A stretch of 64,000 bases of DNA from [Clostridium] aerotolerans DSM 5434 (lineage in GTDB: Bacteria; Bacillota; Clostridia; Lachnospirales; Lachnospiraceae). The stretch covers positions 51,961-115,960 of the forward strand of contig NZ_JHWJ01000017.1 in assembly GCF_000687555.1 (NCBI RefSeq). Direction: 5' to 3'. The notes below the pieces were generated by a model. It was not told the origin of the DNA. It made no database searches and saw only the letters and a program-made list of their open reading frames with translations. Every line of letters begins with the position of its first letter. Within the stretch, counting starts at the first letter, position 1. The position numbers and the translations under genes are program-made. This document shows, one piece after another, positions 57,079 to 64,000 of this stretch.

Positions 57079-58161
57079 ATGAATAAAAGATTATTGCTTA
57101 GGATTGCAACGTGTTTTTGTTTTATTGTTAGTTTAGTGTTTTTAGGGCAGGCTACTACTTTCGCTGAAGAGATACAGTATACGGACAATGTAATTCCTGC
57201 TATGACAAGTAATACATCACCTAGTGGAGAAGCAAGTGCAAGCACTGTGTATCAAAATACAAAATATCCTGCTTATTTGGCATTTGATCACATAAGTAAT
57301 TCAATTTCAAGTGCATGGGTATGTGCATCTGGTTCTTCCACAGGTTGGCTAGCCTATGAATTTGAAAACAAAAAATGTATAACAAAGTACACTTTAGTTT
57401 CAAGAAATCCAGTAACTGAAATAACTGAAATGCCAAAAACCTGGACTTTTGAAGCATATAATGAAGAAACAGATAGATGGATTATCTTAGATAAACAAAC
57501 AAATATAACTACATGGACAATAGGGGTAAAAAAAGAATTCGTTTTTAGAAATACATCTAATTACAAAAAATATAGAATAAATGTAAGCGCAAACTGTGAT
57601 AGTTTACATTCGCTAGTGATTGGTGAATTAGAGATGATGGAAACAGTTTCTCCAATCAATCTTGTTGCAACAACTAGAGATGAACAGGTTTTTCTATCCT
57701 GGGACGTTGTTACAGTAGCTGAAAGTTACAATGTTAAACGATCAACAACTGCTGGTGGCCCATATTCAATAATTGCGACTAATATAACAGGTACTAAGTA
57801 CACGGATACTAATGTTATGAATGGCACAACATACTATTATATTGTTACTGCAAATGTAAATGATAGTGAAGGTCAGAGCTCTAATGAAGCTTCAGTGACT
57901 CCACAAGCCACTGCCGATCCAAATCAGCCAATCGAGAACAAGGTTCTTCTCGTTATCACCATGGTAACTGGCGAGCGAAAAGAATACGAATTGAGTGCAG
58001 ATAAAATTAATGAGTTCATTACATGGTTTAACAGTAAAGCAGCTTCAAGCCCCATGTATGTGATTGAAAAGGATTATAACAAAGCTTCGTTTATAAGTCG
58101 AAAAGACTATATTGTTTATAAACAGATTTCTAATTTTGAAGTAAACGAATATACCGATTAA
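57079..58161 (+). CDS. Secreted protein with discoidin-like and fibronectin-III domains
   Basis: The protein has 360 residues from the ATG at 57079, behind GGAGGG. A signal peptide (to about residue 29, 'TTFAEE') is followed by an F5/8-type-C-like beta domain (about 35-190), containing 'YPAYLAFDHISNSISSAWVC' and 'KTWTFEAYNEETDRW'. A fibronectin-III domain (about 195-280, 'NLVATTRDEQVFLSWDVV' to 'NEASVTPQA') follows. The last ~75 residues are a small unassigned domain ('VITMVTGERKEYELSADKI'). Likely a carbohydrate- or surface-binding exoprotein. Base composition is more AT-rich than core genes, consistent with island origin. Confidence 0.8.
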   Translation: MNKRLLLRIATCFCFIVSLVFLGQATTFAEEIQYTDNVIPAMTSNTSPSGEASASTVYQNTKYPAYLAFDHISNSISSAWVCASGSSTGWLAYEFENKKCITKYTLVSRNPVTEITEMPKTWTFEAYNEETDRWIILDKQTNITTWTIGVKKEFVFRNTSNYKKYRINVSANCDSLHSLVIGELEMMETVSPINLVATTRDEQVFLSWDVVTVAESYNVKRSTTAGGPYSIIATNITGTKYTDTNVMNGTTYYYIVTANVNDSEGQSSNEASVTPQATADPNQPIENKVLLVITMVTGERKEYELSADKINEFITWFNSKAASSPMYVIEKDYNKASFISRKDYIVYKQISNFEVNEYTD

Positions 58162-58167
58162 TAAAGT

Positions 58168-58192
58168 AGCCCTGGGGAACCGGGGCTTTTCT
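58168..58192 (+). terminator. Terminator with GNRA loop
   Basis: AGCCCTGG (58168-58175) pairs with CCGGGGCT (58180-58187) around the loop GGAA, then TTTT. Confidence 0.8.
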
Positions 58193-58700
58193 TAAGGGGG
58201 AAATATAGATGAGTATTTTGCATTCCAGTCCACCTTAAGTGTCTTAAGACATTTACATTTTATGCTATAATAGCTATGTAGAGAGGCTAATGGGATATCC
58301 GCATGAAAGATACTAAGCTTAACTCTATAAACATTATAAAATAAAATGGAAAATATGTTGATCTAAATTCTCTCTGTATGTCTCATACAAATTTATGACA
58401 AAGTCAAATTTTAGAAGTTTTATTTACGATGATATGATAGTAATTACTCCGTCAATGTTAAACTCTCAACCAGTTAATTAATTTTCTTATAAACCACTCT
58501 AAAAAATCAATCTTTACATAAAATATTTTCAAACCACCTGGGTTCCTTAATATAGGCTGTTTCTTTTCCATGAACGATATCTCTGTAAAATCCGCATAGC
58601 TTATTTTTTTATTGCAGCCTTCTTTTTCTGCAAAAAAAGGAGCATTTGTTTATATCTGGTGCCAGAATACATTTTATCGACCGTAAGATTACCTCCTGAA
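58193..58700. other. AT-rich decayed region, no gene seen
   Basis: No open frame with a start and ribosome site. A minus-strand stretch near 58480-58640 has coding-like composition but multiple stops. Confidence 0.35.
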
Positions 58701-58705
58701 TACAT

Positions 58706-58788
58706 TATGAGAACAATTGTTCTGCTTGTATATTAGAATAATTTGGATATAAAATTTAAGATATAAGGATGGAACGTTTGTTCGAGAT
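58706..58788 (+). promoter_or_regulatory. Two LexA/DinR-like boxes
   Basis: GAACAATTGTTC (near 58711) and GAACGTTTGTTC (near 58775) both match the core GAAC-N4-GTTC of Firmicute LexA sites. They lie just upstream of an XRE-like fragment, so they may once have controlled an SOS-inducible prophage switch. Confidence 0.45.
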
Positions 58789-58824
58789 GTATAATACTGC
58801 TAAATATTAGGAGGAGGCGCTACC

Positions 58825-58899
58825 ATAATTACTTTTGATAAACATTGGGAGATAATGCGACAAAAGGCTGTGCGAGATATTAGTCTGCAAAATTGGTGA
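58825..58899 (+). pseudogene. XRE-type regulator fragment with lost start codon
   Basis: AGGAGGAGG is followed by ATA and then codons for 'ITFDKHWEIMRQKAVRDISL' and a TGA. The block resembles the N-terminus of short XRE regulators ('MISYDKLWETMKQKG'). The start has become ATA and the helix-turn-helix is missing. Confidence 0.4.
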
Positions 58900-59202
58900 T
58901 ATAGTTGAGTATAAGTAATAGATTTTAGTCGGGCAAGCTGAATTGAGAACCAGCCTTAATTTATAGAGAATTATTAGGATCATATCATTTTCTGACTGTA
59001 TTAGGTGCTAAAATCTGGTGAGATCAATAACTTCAAAAACCTTGCTTTCAAGCGGAAAAGTAAAAATATAAAAGGTCTGTTTGTCTTTTATTTAATAAAG
59101 CAATTTACTTTTTTCTAAAGAAATATGAAACCAGGCGCCTTTCTGTCATGTTTTGGCATTTTTTCACATATGTTTTACCAATTCTGATTAAAGGATGCTG
59201 TT
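58900..59202. other. Upstream region of the GH18 gene
   Basis: AT-rich. A spore-sigma promoter is expected for this type of gene but I could not place one with confidence. No ORF seen. Confidence 0.35.
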
Positions 59203-60348
59203 ATGAAAATATATGTGGTGCAGCAGGGAGACAGCGTGGATTCCATTGCCAGTTCGCAGGGCGTCCCAGTGGATGCTCTTGTCTTTGACAATCAAATTCA
59301 GCCTCCCTATAGTCTGGCCATTGGTCAGTCGCTTTATATCCGCGGAGATGAACCTCCTGAGGACAGGACTCCTCTTTATGTATTTGGATATGCCTATCCA
59401 TTTATTGAACCGGTAAACCTGGATAATACCCTTCCATTTCTGACGGATCTTTATGTCTTTTCCTATGGATTTACGGAAAATGGGGATCTGGTTCCTCCGA
59501 TGGCTGATGATGACTGGATGATTGACCGGGCATTAGAGGCCGGAGTTCGTCCCATTCTTACTCTGACTCCCCTTGGACCTGACGGGCGTTTTAACAACAA
59601 TCTGGTTACCAATGCGGTACATAACCTTCAGGTTCAGCAGCGGCTTATCTGGAACCTGGGACTTAAAATGCAGGAAAAAAGGTACGGCGGGCTGGATATT
59701 GACTTTGAGTATATTATGGCTGAGGACCGTCTGGCTTATGCGGACTTTGTGGGCCGTACCACTCAGATTATGAACCAGTTCGGCCTTCAGGTGACGGTCG
59801 CTCTGGCACCTAAGACTTCAGCGGAGCAGGCTGGTCTTTTATATGAGGGTGTGGATTATGGACTTTTAGGAGCCGCGGCAAACCGAGTGCTTTTGATGAC
59901 TTATGAATGGGGGTATACTTACGGGCCACCAATGGCAGTCGCTCCTATTAACATGGTAAGAAAAGTGGTGGAGTATGCTCTGACGGAAATTCCTGTGTAC
60001 AAAATAAGTATGGGAATTCCAAACTACGGATACGACTGGCCTCTGCCTTATGAGCGTGGTGTGACGAGAGCGGAAACCATAAGCAATCTGGAGGCAGTTC
60101 AGATTGCAATTGATAATGGGGCGGAAATTCAGTTTGATGAAGAGTCGATGAGCCCGTATTTTAGATATTGGAAATTTGGGATACAGCATGAGGTCTGGTT
60201 TGAAGATGCCAGAAGCTATAAAGCGAAGTTTGATTTGATTAAGGAATATGGATTGACTGGTGCAGGATATTGGCAGTTGATGCAGTTCTTCCGGGCGAAT
60301 TGGTTGATTCTTAGCCAGATGTTTGAAGCCAGGAAGGTTGGGGGTTAA
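59203..60348 (+). CDS. Spore-cortex-type GH18 hydrolase with LysM (SleL/YaaH-like)
   Basis: The protein has 381 residues. One LysM domain (about 1-46, 'IYVVQQGDSVDSIASSQGVP') binds glycan. The GH18 barrel follows, with the catalytic 'GGLDIDFEYI' (acid Glu near residue 168) and later blocks 'VLLMTYEWGY' and 'ISMGIPNYGYDW'. No signal peptide is present, as usual for spore-coat glucosaminidases such as SleL and YaaH. The last ~15 codons and the following terminator are duplicated at 62057-62158. The ATG has only weak ribosome-site support. Confidence 0.9.
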   Translation: MKIYVVQQGDSVDSIASSQGVPVDALVFDNQIQPPYSLAIGQSLYIRGDEPPEDRTPLYVFGYAYPFIEPVNLDNTLPFLTDLYVFSYGFTENGDLVPPMADDDWMIDRALEAGVRPILTLTPLGPDGRFNNNLVTNAVHNLQVQQRLIWNLGLKMQEKRYGGLDIDFEYIMAEDRLAYADFVGRTTQIMNQFGLQVTVALAPKTSAEQAGLLYEGVDYGLLGAAANRVLLMTYEWGYTYGPPMAVAPINMVRKVVEYALTEIPVYKISMGIPNYGYDWPLPYERGVTRAETISNLEAVQIAIDNGAEIQFDEESMSPYFRYWKFGIQHEVWFEDARSYKAKFDLIKEYGLTGAGYWQLMQFFRANWLILSQMFEARKVGG

Positions 60349-60411
60349 AGAGATGATGCAGGGTAATTGGGTTGGGAAAATCCATTATCCTGCATTTTAT
60401 TTTTGACTCTC
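60304..60411 (+). repeat. ~105-bp direct repeat, left copy (3' end of GH18 gene plus terminator)
   Basis: TTGATTCTTA, TTTGAAGCCAGG, then AAAGAGATGATGCAGGGTAA and the terminator recur at 62057-62158. Between the copies lie two tail-collar genes. Confidence 0.85.
60357..60404 (+). terminator. Terminator of the GH18 gene
   Basis: TGCAGGGTAAT (60357-60367) pairs with ATTATCCTGCA (60384-60394), followed by TTTTATTTTT. Confidence 0.85.
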
Positions 60412-60495
60412 ATGGGAAAAGTCAATATGTTAACTTGATATTATCCAGAAAGAGATTAATATGGGGTCATCTGTAGTGAATTGAGATTTAGTAGC

Positions 60496-60592
60496 CTTGT
60501 CCTTTTTGTGTCCTGTTAACGACTTCATAGCTGATTTACAATAGTGTTATCCAGAATAAGTTAATCTGGAAAAAACAGAGGAGGAATTATTT
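60496..60592 (+). promoter_or_regulatory. Shared upstream element, copy B
   Basis: Matches copy A at 56279-56383 block by block, including TGTGTCCTGTTAA, TGATTTACAAT, TGTTATCCA and AACAGAGGAGGAATT. TTTACA is at 60535-60540. Confidence 0.6.
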
Positions 60593-61165
60593 ATGGAAGA
60601 AAAGAAAGGCTGTACTGTGATTAATCAGTATTTTGGTTGTTGTGGTAAAGGTACTGATAGTGGTACGAGTAACGATAGCGTACCAGTGGGAACTGTAATC
60701 TCATATATGGGAATGTAGGCCCCCAAACATTACTTGGCATGTGATGGAGCTATTTACGATATTGCTGACTATAAAGAATTTTCCGATTTTATAAAAGAGG
60801 AATATGGGGCATTTGATTTTTTTGGAGGTGATGGTACTAAAACCTTTGCTGTACCTGATTTGAGAAATGAATTTTTACGTGGGTACCACGGTGATAAAGA
60901 AGAGAAATTGTCCGGTGAAATAGGTGTGAATCAGGAACCTACAAATCATATTAATTTTGTGACAGGTAAAAATTCTCGTATATTTTTAAATGGCGATTAT
61001 AATGAAGAGGTGAATGCTAAAAATAGAGATAAGGTTATTTTCACGAGCAACCTAAGAGGGTGGACTAACGACGGATCGTTATCTAACTGGGGTGCTGGGG
61101 GAGACACTAAATATACATCTCGCCCTACAAATACAGCAGTTCTTTATTGTATAAAATACGAATAA
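60593..61165 (+). pseudogene. Tail-collar protein with in-frame amber codon
   Basis: The ATG at 60593 has a good AGAGGAGG. The frame encodes a Cys-rich start ('CTVINQYFGCCGKG'), then 'PVGTVISYMGM', a TAG at 60716-60718, then 'APKHYLACDGAIYDIADYKE', 'FAVPDLRNEFLRG' and 'RPTNTAVLYCIKYE'. The paralogue at 61449 reads MGTSAPKH at the stop, so one substitution (Ser codon to TAG) explains it. The phage tail-collar domain (PF07484 type) is otherwise intact over 190 codons. It is either a recent pseudogene or read through. Confidence 0.75.
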
Positions 61166-61203
61166 AACATTATCTGTTATATAGAAACAACTTAACTTTG
61201 ATG

Positions 61204-61235
61204 GCCACCAGGGGTAACAGTCTGGTGGCTAATAA
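61204..61235 (+). terminator. Terminator-like hairpin
   Basis: GCCACCAG (61204-61211) pairs with CTGGTGGC (61222-61229), then TAATAATTTT; similar to the one at 56821. Confidence 0.6.
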
Positions 61236-61448
61236 TTTTATAAACAGATCCAAATTTCCATTTAAACTAATATACTTTTAAAAACCCTATCAGAGTTTAA
61301 GTTAGAAGAGATATATTAGCTTTACTTATTATACTGGTTGTACAGCTAACGTAGTTATTGAATATACAAAGAAATAATACCATAAAGACAGCCGGGTGAT
61401 GCATGTTAATAATATTTATTAGAATATAACGAAAGCGAGATATAATGT

Positions 61449-62030
61449 ATGTGTAAAGCTGATAAAGGAAGTTGTATTACAATTAATTGTGGTTGTTGTG
61501 GTAATGGCAATGATAACACACCAGTCGGAACCATTATTTCATTTATGGGAACTAGTGCTCCCAAGCATTACTTAATGTGCGACGGTACTATTTATAATAT
61601 TGATGAGTATAAAGAATTTTCCCAATACATTAAAGATCAATTTGGCTCCTTTGATTATTTCGGAGGTGATGGAACTTCAACCTTTGCAGTACCCGATTTG
61701 AGAGGCGAATTTTTAAGAGGAACTAGCACTGCGACAAGAAATAGTGGAACAGGTGCAGGTGTCGGGGTACATCAGGATGCAACTATGCCACCACTCGTCT
61801 TACCTTATGTTTCTGGTGGTAATACACATCTAATATCTAGGTTTGACAATAGTACTACTTATAATGGATTTCCAAGTAATGTAGATAAAGTAATAAACTC
61901 TACTGATAAAAAACTTTACGAATCGGTACAAGACGTATCAATCACTTCAAAAACAGCTACTTATTCAGAAGTAAGATACACTGTAAGGCCAACAAATACA
62001 GCAGTTCTTTATTGTATTAAGTACGAATAA
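61449..62030 (+). CDS. Tail-collar domain protein with Cys-rich N-terminal tag
   Basis: The protein has 193 residues. The tag 'CKADKGSCITINCGCCGNGN' is followed by the tail-collar domain: 'PVGTIISFMGTSAPKHYLMC', 'FGSFDYFGGDGTSTFAVPDL', 'RGEFLRG', and the closing 'RPTNTAVLYCIKYE'. Collar domains occur in phage tail fibres and in microcystin-dependent-protein-like exoproteins. No other tail genes are nearby. No good ribosome site precedes the ATG (only GAAAGCGAG), unlike its paralogue, so expression is doubtful. No signal peptide is seen. Confidence 0.75.
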   Translation: MCKADKGSCITINCGCCGNGNDNTPVGTIISFMGTSAPKHYLMCDGTIYNIDEYKEFSQYIKDQFGSFDYFGGDGTSTFAVPDLRGEFLRGTSTATRNSGTGAGVGVHQDATMPPLVLPYVSGGNTHLISRFDNSTTYNGFPSNVDKVINSTDKKLYESVQDVSITSKTATYSEVRYTVRPTNTAVLYCIKYE

Positions 62031-62056
62031 AGTGAAGTTTTTTTCTGGCATATTAA

Positions 62057-62158
62057 TTGATTCTTATTCAGTTATTTGAAGCCAGGGCGGTTGAAATGGT
62101 AAAGAGATGATGCAGGGTAATTGGGTTAGAATAATCCATTACCCTGCATTTTGTTTTT
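62057..62158 (+). repeat. ~105-bp direct repeat, right copy
   Basis: Duplicate of the 3' end of the GH18 gene and its terminator. The terminator stem is fully paired here (TGCAGGGTAAT at 62111-62121 with ATTACCCTGCA at 62138-62148) and is followed by a T-rich run. Confidence 0.85.
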
Positions 62159-62317
62159 TATGTAAAACAATCCTTCAGTACCTTTATAAAAAAGCTAAAA
62201 TTAGTATTTTCTAATATAATTTGTTTCCTTTTAAAACAGCTATTATAGCGACATATTCTAATGCTAAAACCATGCTATAATAAGCCTAAAGAATAGTTTG
62301 TCGAAAAAGAAAATACT

Positions 62318-62346
62318 TTGACAAAATTTAGAATAACTGGTATCTT
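62318..62346 (+). promoter_or_regulatory. Promoter of the CheY-CheX/CheX operon
   Basis: TTGACA (62318-62323), a 17-base spacer and TATCTT (62341-62346), 55 bases before the ATG. The rest of 62160-62400 shows no gene. Confidence 0.65.
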
Positions 62347-62400
62347 TAAGGCAAAGAATTAAATGTTACTCATTATTCAAGCAGGAGGGTTTATACTTTT

Positions 62401-63264
62401 ATGGAAGGTACAAAAGTAGTAATAGTGGATGATTCCCCATTTTCAATTGCTTACATCAAGGGGATTCTTGAAAGACACGGACTTGAGGTGGTCGGAGAAG
62501 CCGGCACACTGGATGCAGTTAAGGAAGTGGTAAAAGATAAGATGCCCCAGCTTGTAACCATGGATATGACATTGCCGGGGACGGACGGGCTGGAGTGTAC
62601 GAGGGCTATCCATGAGATTAACAAAGATATTAAGGTAATCGTTGTAAGCTCCATGATGGATGATGAAATCGTGAAGGCAGCTAAGGACAACAAGGTATCG
62701 GCTTATGTTCAGAAGCCAATTGATGAGGATAGCCTAATGACAGCCATCAGCCGTGTAATGGAATCGGATGAGTTGTATGAGGAGTTGTCTGATAAAAATA
62801 TGGAAATCTTTAAGGAATCCCTTTTAGATGGAATTAATAAGATGGCTAAATCCCTGATTACATATCAGACTGAGTATCCCTGTGACAAGGAATTCGAGTC
62901 CAAGGGTCTAACCATCATTATCGGTATTATCGGAAAGTTTTCCGGAAGAATGCTCATTGATTTAAGCATGAAGACTGCCAGTCAGCTGACAGCAGCAATT
63001 ATGAAAAAAGAAACCAATACAAACGAAGAAGTGATAGCAGTGATCGGCGAGCTTGCTAATATCATTTCAGGTAATGCATGCTCCGTAATTAACCGGATGA
63101 ATAAGGCATTTGGGCTGCGTGTTGCTCCTCCTACCATCATGCATGGAGAAAGTGTCTGCATCACAGCTCCTGGTTTCTATACAACTTCTGTAATTGGTGA
63201 ATCAGAATTTGGAGAGATTCTCCTTAACGTAGGATTTCAAAGGGGTGACGATCATTGGATGTAA
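62401..63264 (+). CDS. CheY receiver fused to CheX-type phosphatase domain
   Basis: The protein has 287 residues. Residues 1-120 are a receiver: 'VVIVDDSPF' acidic pair, phospho-acceptor Asp in 'LVTMDMTLPGTDG' and Lys in 'SAYVQKPID'. Residues ~135-285 are a CheC/CheX/FliY-like domain, with the catalytic-type pattern Glu-x2-Asn in 'VIGELANIISGNACSVINRM'. Such proteins can dephosphorylate CheY-P; the fusion may act on its own receiver or on CheY. GCAGGAGG precedes the ATG. It overlaps the next CheX gene by ten bases. Confidence 0.88.
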   Translation: MEGTKVVIVDDSPFSIAYIKGILERHGLEVVGEAGTLDAVKEVVKDKMPQLVTMDMTLPGTDGLECTRAIHEINKDIKVIVVSSMMDDEIVKAAKDNKVSAYVQKPIDEDSLMTAISRVMESDELYEELSDKNMEIFKESLLDGINKMAKSLITYQTEYPCDKEFESKGLTIIIGIIGKFSGRMLIDLSMKTASQLTAAIMKKETNTNEEVIAVIGELANIISGNACSVINRMNKAFGLRVAPPTIMHGESVCITAPGFYTTSVIGESEFGEILLNVGFQRGDDHWM

Positions 63265-63716
63265 AATACATGAATCCTTTTATCCAGGCATTCTTTTCCG
63301 TGATGCCTCAGCTTGGATTTGATGATATAAAAAAAGAAGGCATCAGCTTAAAGGATGATAACTTAATCAGTACAGGCGTAATTATGACCGTTGGTATTGT
63401 GGGAGAGGTCAAAGGAAATGTAGTGTATTGCATTGGTTTAGAGGATGCAAAAAATATTGCTTCTACCATGATGATGGGAATGCCGGTGGAAGAGTTTGAT
63501 GAGATGGCACAAAGCGCTGTTTCCGAGCTTGCCAACATGCTGACCGCCAACGCTGCAACCTACTTTTCAGAAATTGGAATTACAGTGGATATTTCCACGC
63601 CAACCCTTCTTTATGGAACTAACGTATCTATAAAGATGAGCTCCAATCAGGTGCTTTGCGTGAAACTCTCTGCCAATGGTATTCCATTTGAAGCAAATAT
63701 CGCAATCAATGGATAA
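63255..63716 (+). CDS. cheX: CheX-type CheY-P phosphatase
   Basis: The protein has 153 residues, full CheX length. The motif 'AVSELANMLTANAATYFSE' holds the Glu-x2-Asn catalytic pair. 'ISTGVIMTVGIVGEVKGNVVY' is the beta strand pair of the fold. TTG at 63255 follows AGGGGTGA at proper spacing and overlaps the upstream stop; ATG at 63270 is the alternative. It is likely translationally coupled to the CheY-CheX fusion. Confidence 0.88.
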   Translation: MDVKYMNPFIQAFFSVMPQLGFDDIKKEGISLKDDNLISTGVIMTVGIVGEVKGNVVYCIGLEDAKNIASTMMMGMPVEEFDEMAQSAVSELANMLTANAATYFSEIGITVDISTPTLLYGTNVSIKMSSNQVLCVKLSANGIPFEANIAING

Positions 63717-63806
63717 TGTTCCTAACAGAAAAAGGGAGATACATAACATAGGTATTTTTCTGTAACAATTTCAGGTAGATAGACCAAGTTTCTGCGAAGC
63801 ACCACT

Positions 63807-63838
63807 GCGCATTGCATGTTTATGTGCATGCAATGCGC
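63807..63838. repeat. 12-bp perfect inverted repeat
   Basis: GCGCATTGCATG (63807-63818) and CATGCAATGCGC (63827-63838) with an 8-base loop. No T-run follows, so it does not look like a standard terminator. Confidence 0.6.
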
Positions 63839-63860
63839 GGGACACATGGGTTCGTTTATT

Positions 63861-64000
63861 TAAACCTTAAACGTGTTAAGCATCAAGTATATTAAGCATT
63901 AAGCGTATTAAGCATCAAGCATACAAAACATCAAACATATTAAATATCAAGCATACAAAACATCAAGCATAATAAATAACAAGTATATTAAATATCAAGC
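63861..64000. repeat. Tandem array of 16-bp repeats, continuing past the window
   Basis: At least 8.7 units of 16 bases, close to TAAGCATCAAGCATAT, run without spacers from 63861 to the last base. Units diverge at two to five positions. The period is not a multiple of three, so the array is not coding. Confidence 0.85.

Noticed and set aside
60593..61165. Pyrrolysine or selenocysteine use at the amber codon
   Set aside because: The paralogue has Ser there, a single base change explains the stop, and no pyl genes or special hairpin are seen. Amber is not a selenocysteine codon.
63861..64000. CRISPR array
   Set aside because: The 16-bp units are contiguous, with no unique spacers, and are too short and divergent for CRISPR repeats.

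Overview
The window looks like a chromosomal segment of a Clostridia-class Firmicute, most likely a Lachnospiraceae member of the Lacrimispora / [Clostridium] saccharolyticum type. The grounds are strong AGGAGG ribosome sites, TTGACA/TATAAT promoters with 17-bp spacers, moderate-to-low GC, a DUF3881-type protein, an LPKTG-anchored giant adhesin, a GH18 spore-germination hydrolase, and both a V-type and an F-type ATPase. The genus is inferred from gene content only.

Layout. 1-7.6 kb: the 3' part of a giant sortase-anchored adhesin made of SpaA/Cna-B-like modules. 7.6-17.3 kb: gdhA with an attenuator-like leader, a DUF3881-like gene, tRNA-Arg(CCT), a lipoprotein/ECF sigma/anti-sigma operon, an alpha/beta hydrolase, an unrecognised 409-aa protein, a secreted cell-wall-binding protein and a ComEC-like metallo-hydrolase lipoprotein. 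17.3-28.4 kb: a DUF3006-like protein, an exonuclease, a KdpDE-like two-component pair without a potassium pump, a D-Ala-D-Ala carboxypeptidase, membrane proteins, a MarR regulator with a visible operator, a P2A-type cation ATPase behind a yybP-ykoY (Mn2+) riboswitch with two terminators, and a LUD protein. 28.4-37.0 kb: a complete nine-gene V-type ATPase operon on the minus strand. 37.2-39.6 kb: an SH3-domain membrane protein, trmB, a small ORF and tRNA-Lys(CTT). 43.2-49.7 kb: the eight-gene F-type ATP synthase operon on the plus strand. 49.8-55.4 kb: a ZIP transporter, a peptidoglycan hydrolase and a VanRS-like two-component system.

Two accessory islands are of most interest. Island 1 (39.5-42.4 kb) sits between the two ATPase operons. 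It is bounded by tRNA-Lys and by a mutated copy of the 3' half of tRNA-Lys plus its terminator, which is the mark of site-specific integration. Inside are a HEPN-like protein, a decayed tyrosine recombinase, a decayed IS630-type transposase, and a compact locus with every structural element of a par/fst-like type I toxin-antitoxin system: a 31-aa hydrophobic peptide with a sequestered ribosome site, a shared terminator, a convergent antisense promoter, and a direct repeat that makes the antisense RNA complementary to the toxin start region. This is my best candidate for an undescribed system.

Island 2 (55.4-62.2 kb) is a prophage graveyard: an integrase tail, an ArpU/DUF1492-like fragment, an XRE-like fragment beneath two LexA-like boxes, and two tail-collar genes. 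The tail-collar genes lie between ~105-bp direct repeats that duplicate the 3' end of the neighbouring GH18 gene. Three small genes here share a Cys-rich N-terminal tag, and two of them share their upstream sequence.

The window ends with a CheY-CheX fusion, a stand-alone CheX, and an array of 16-bp tandem repeats that runs off the end.
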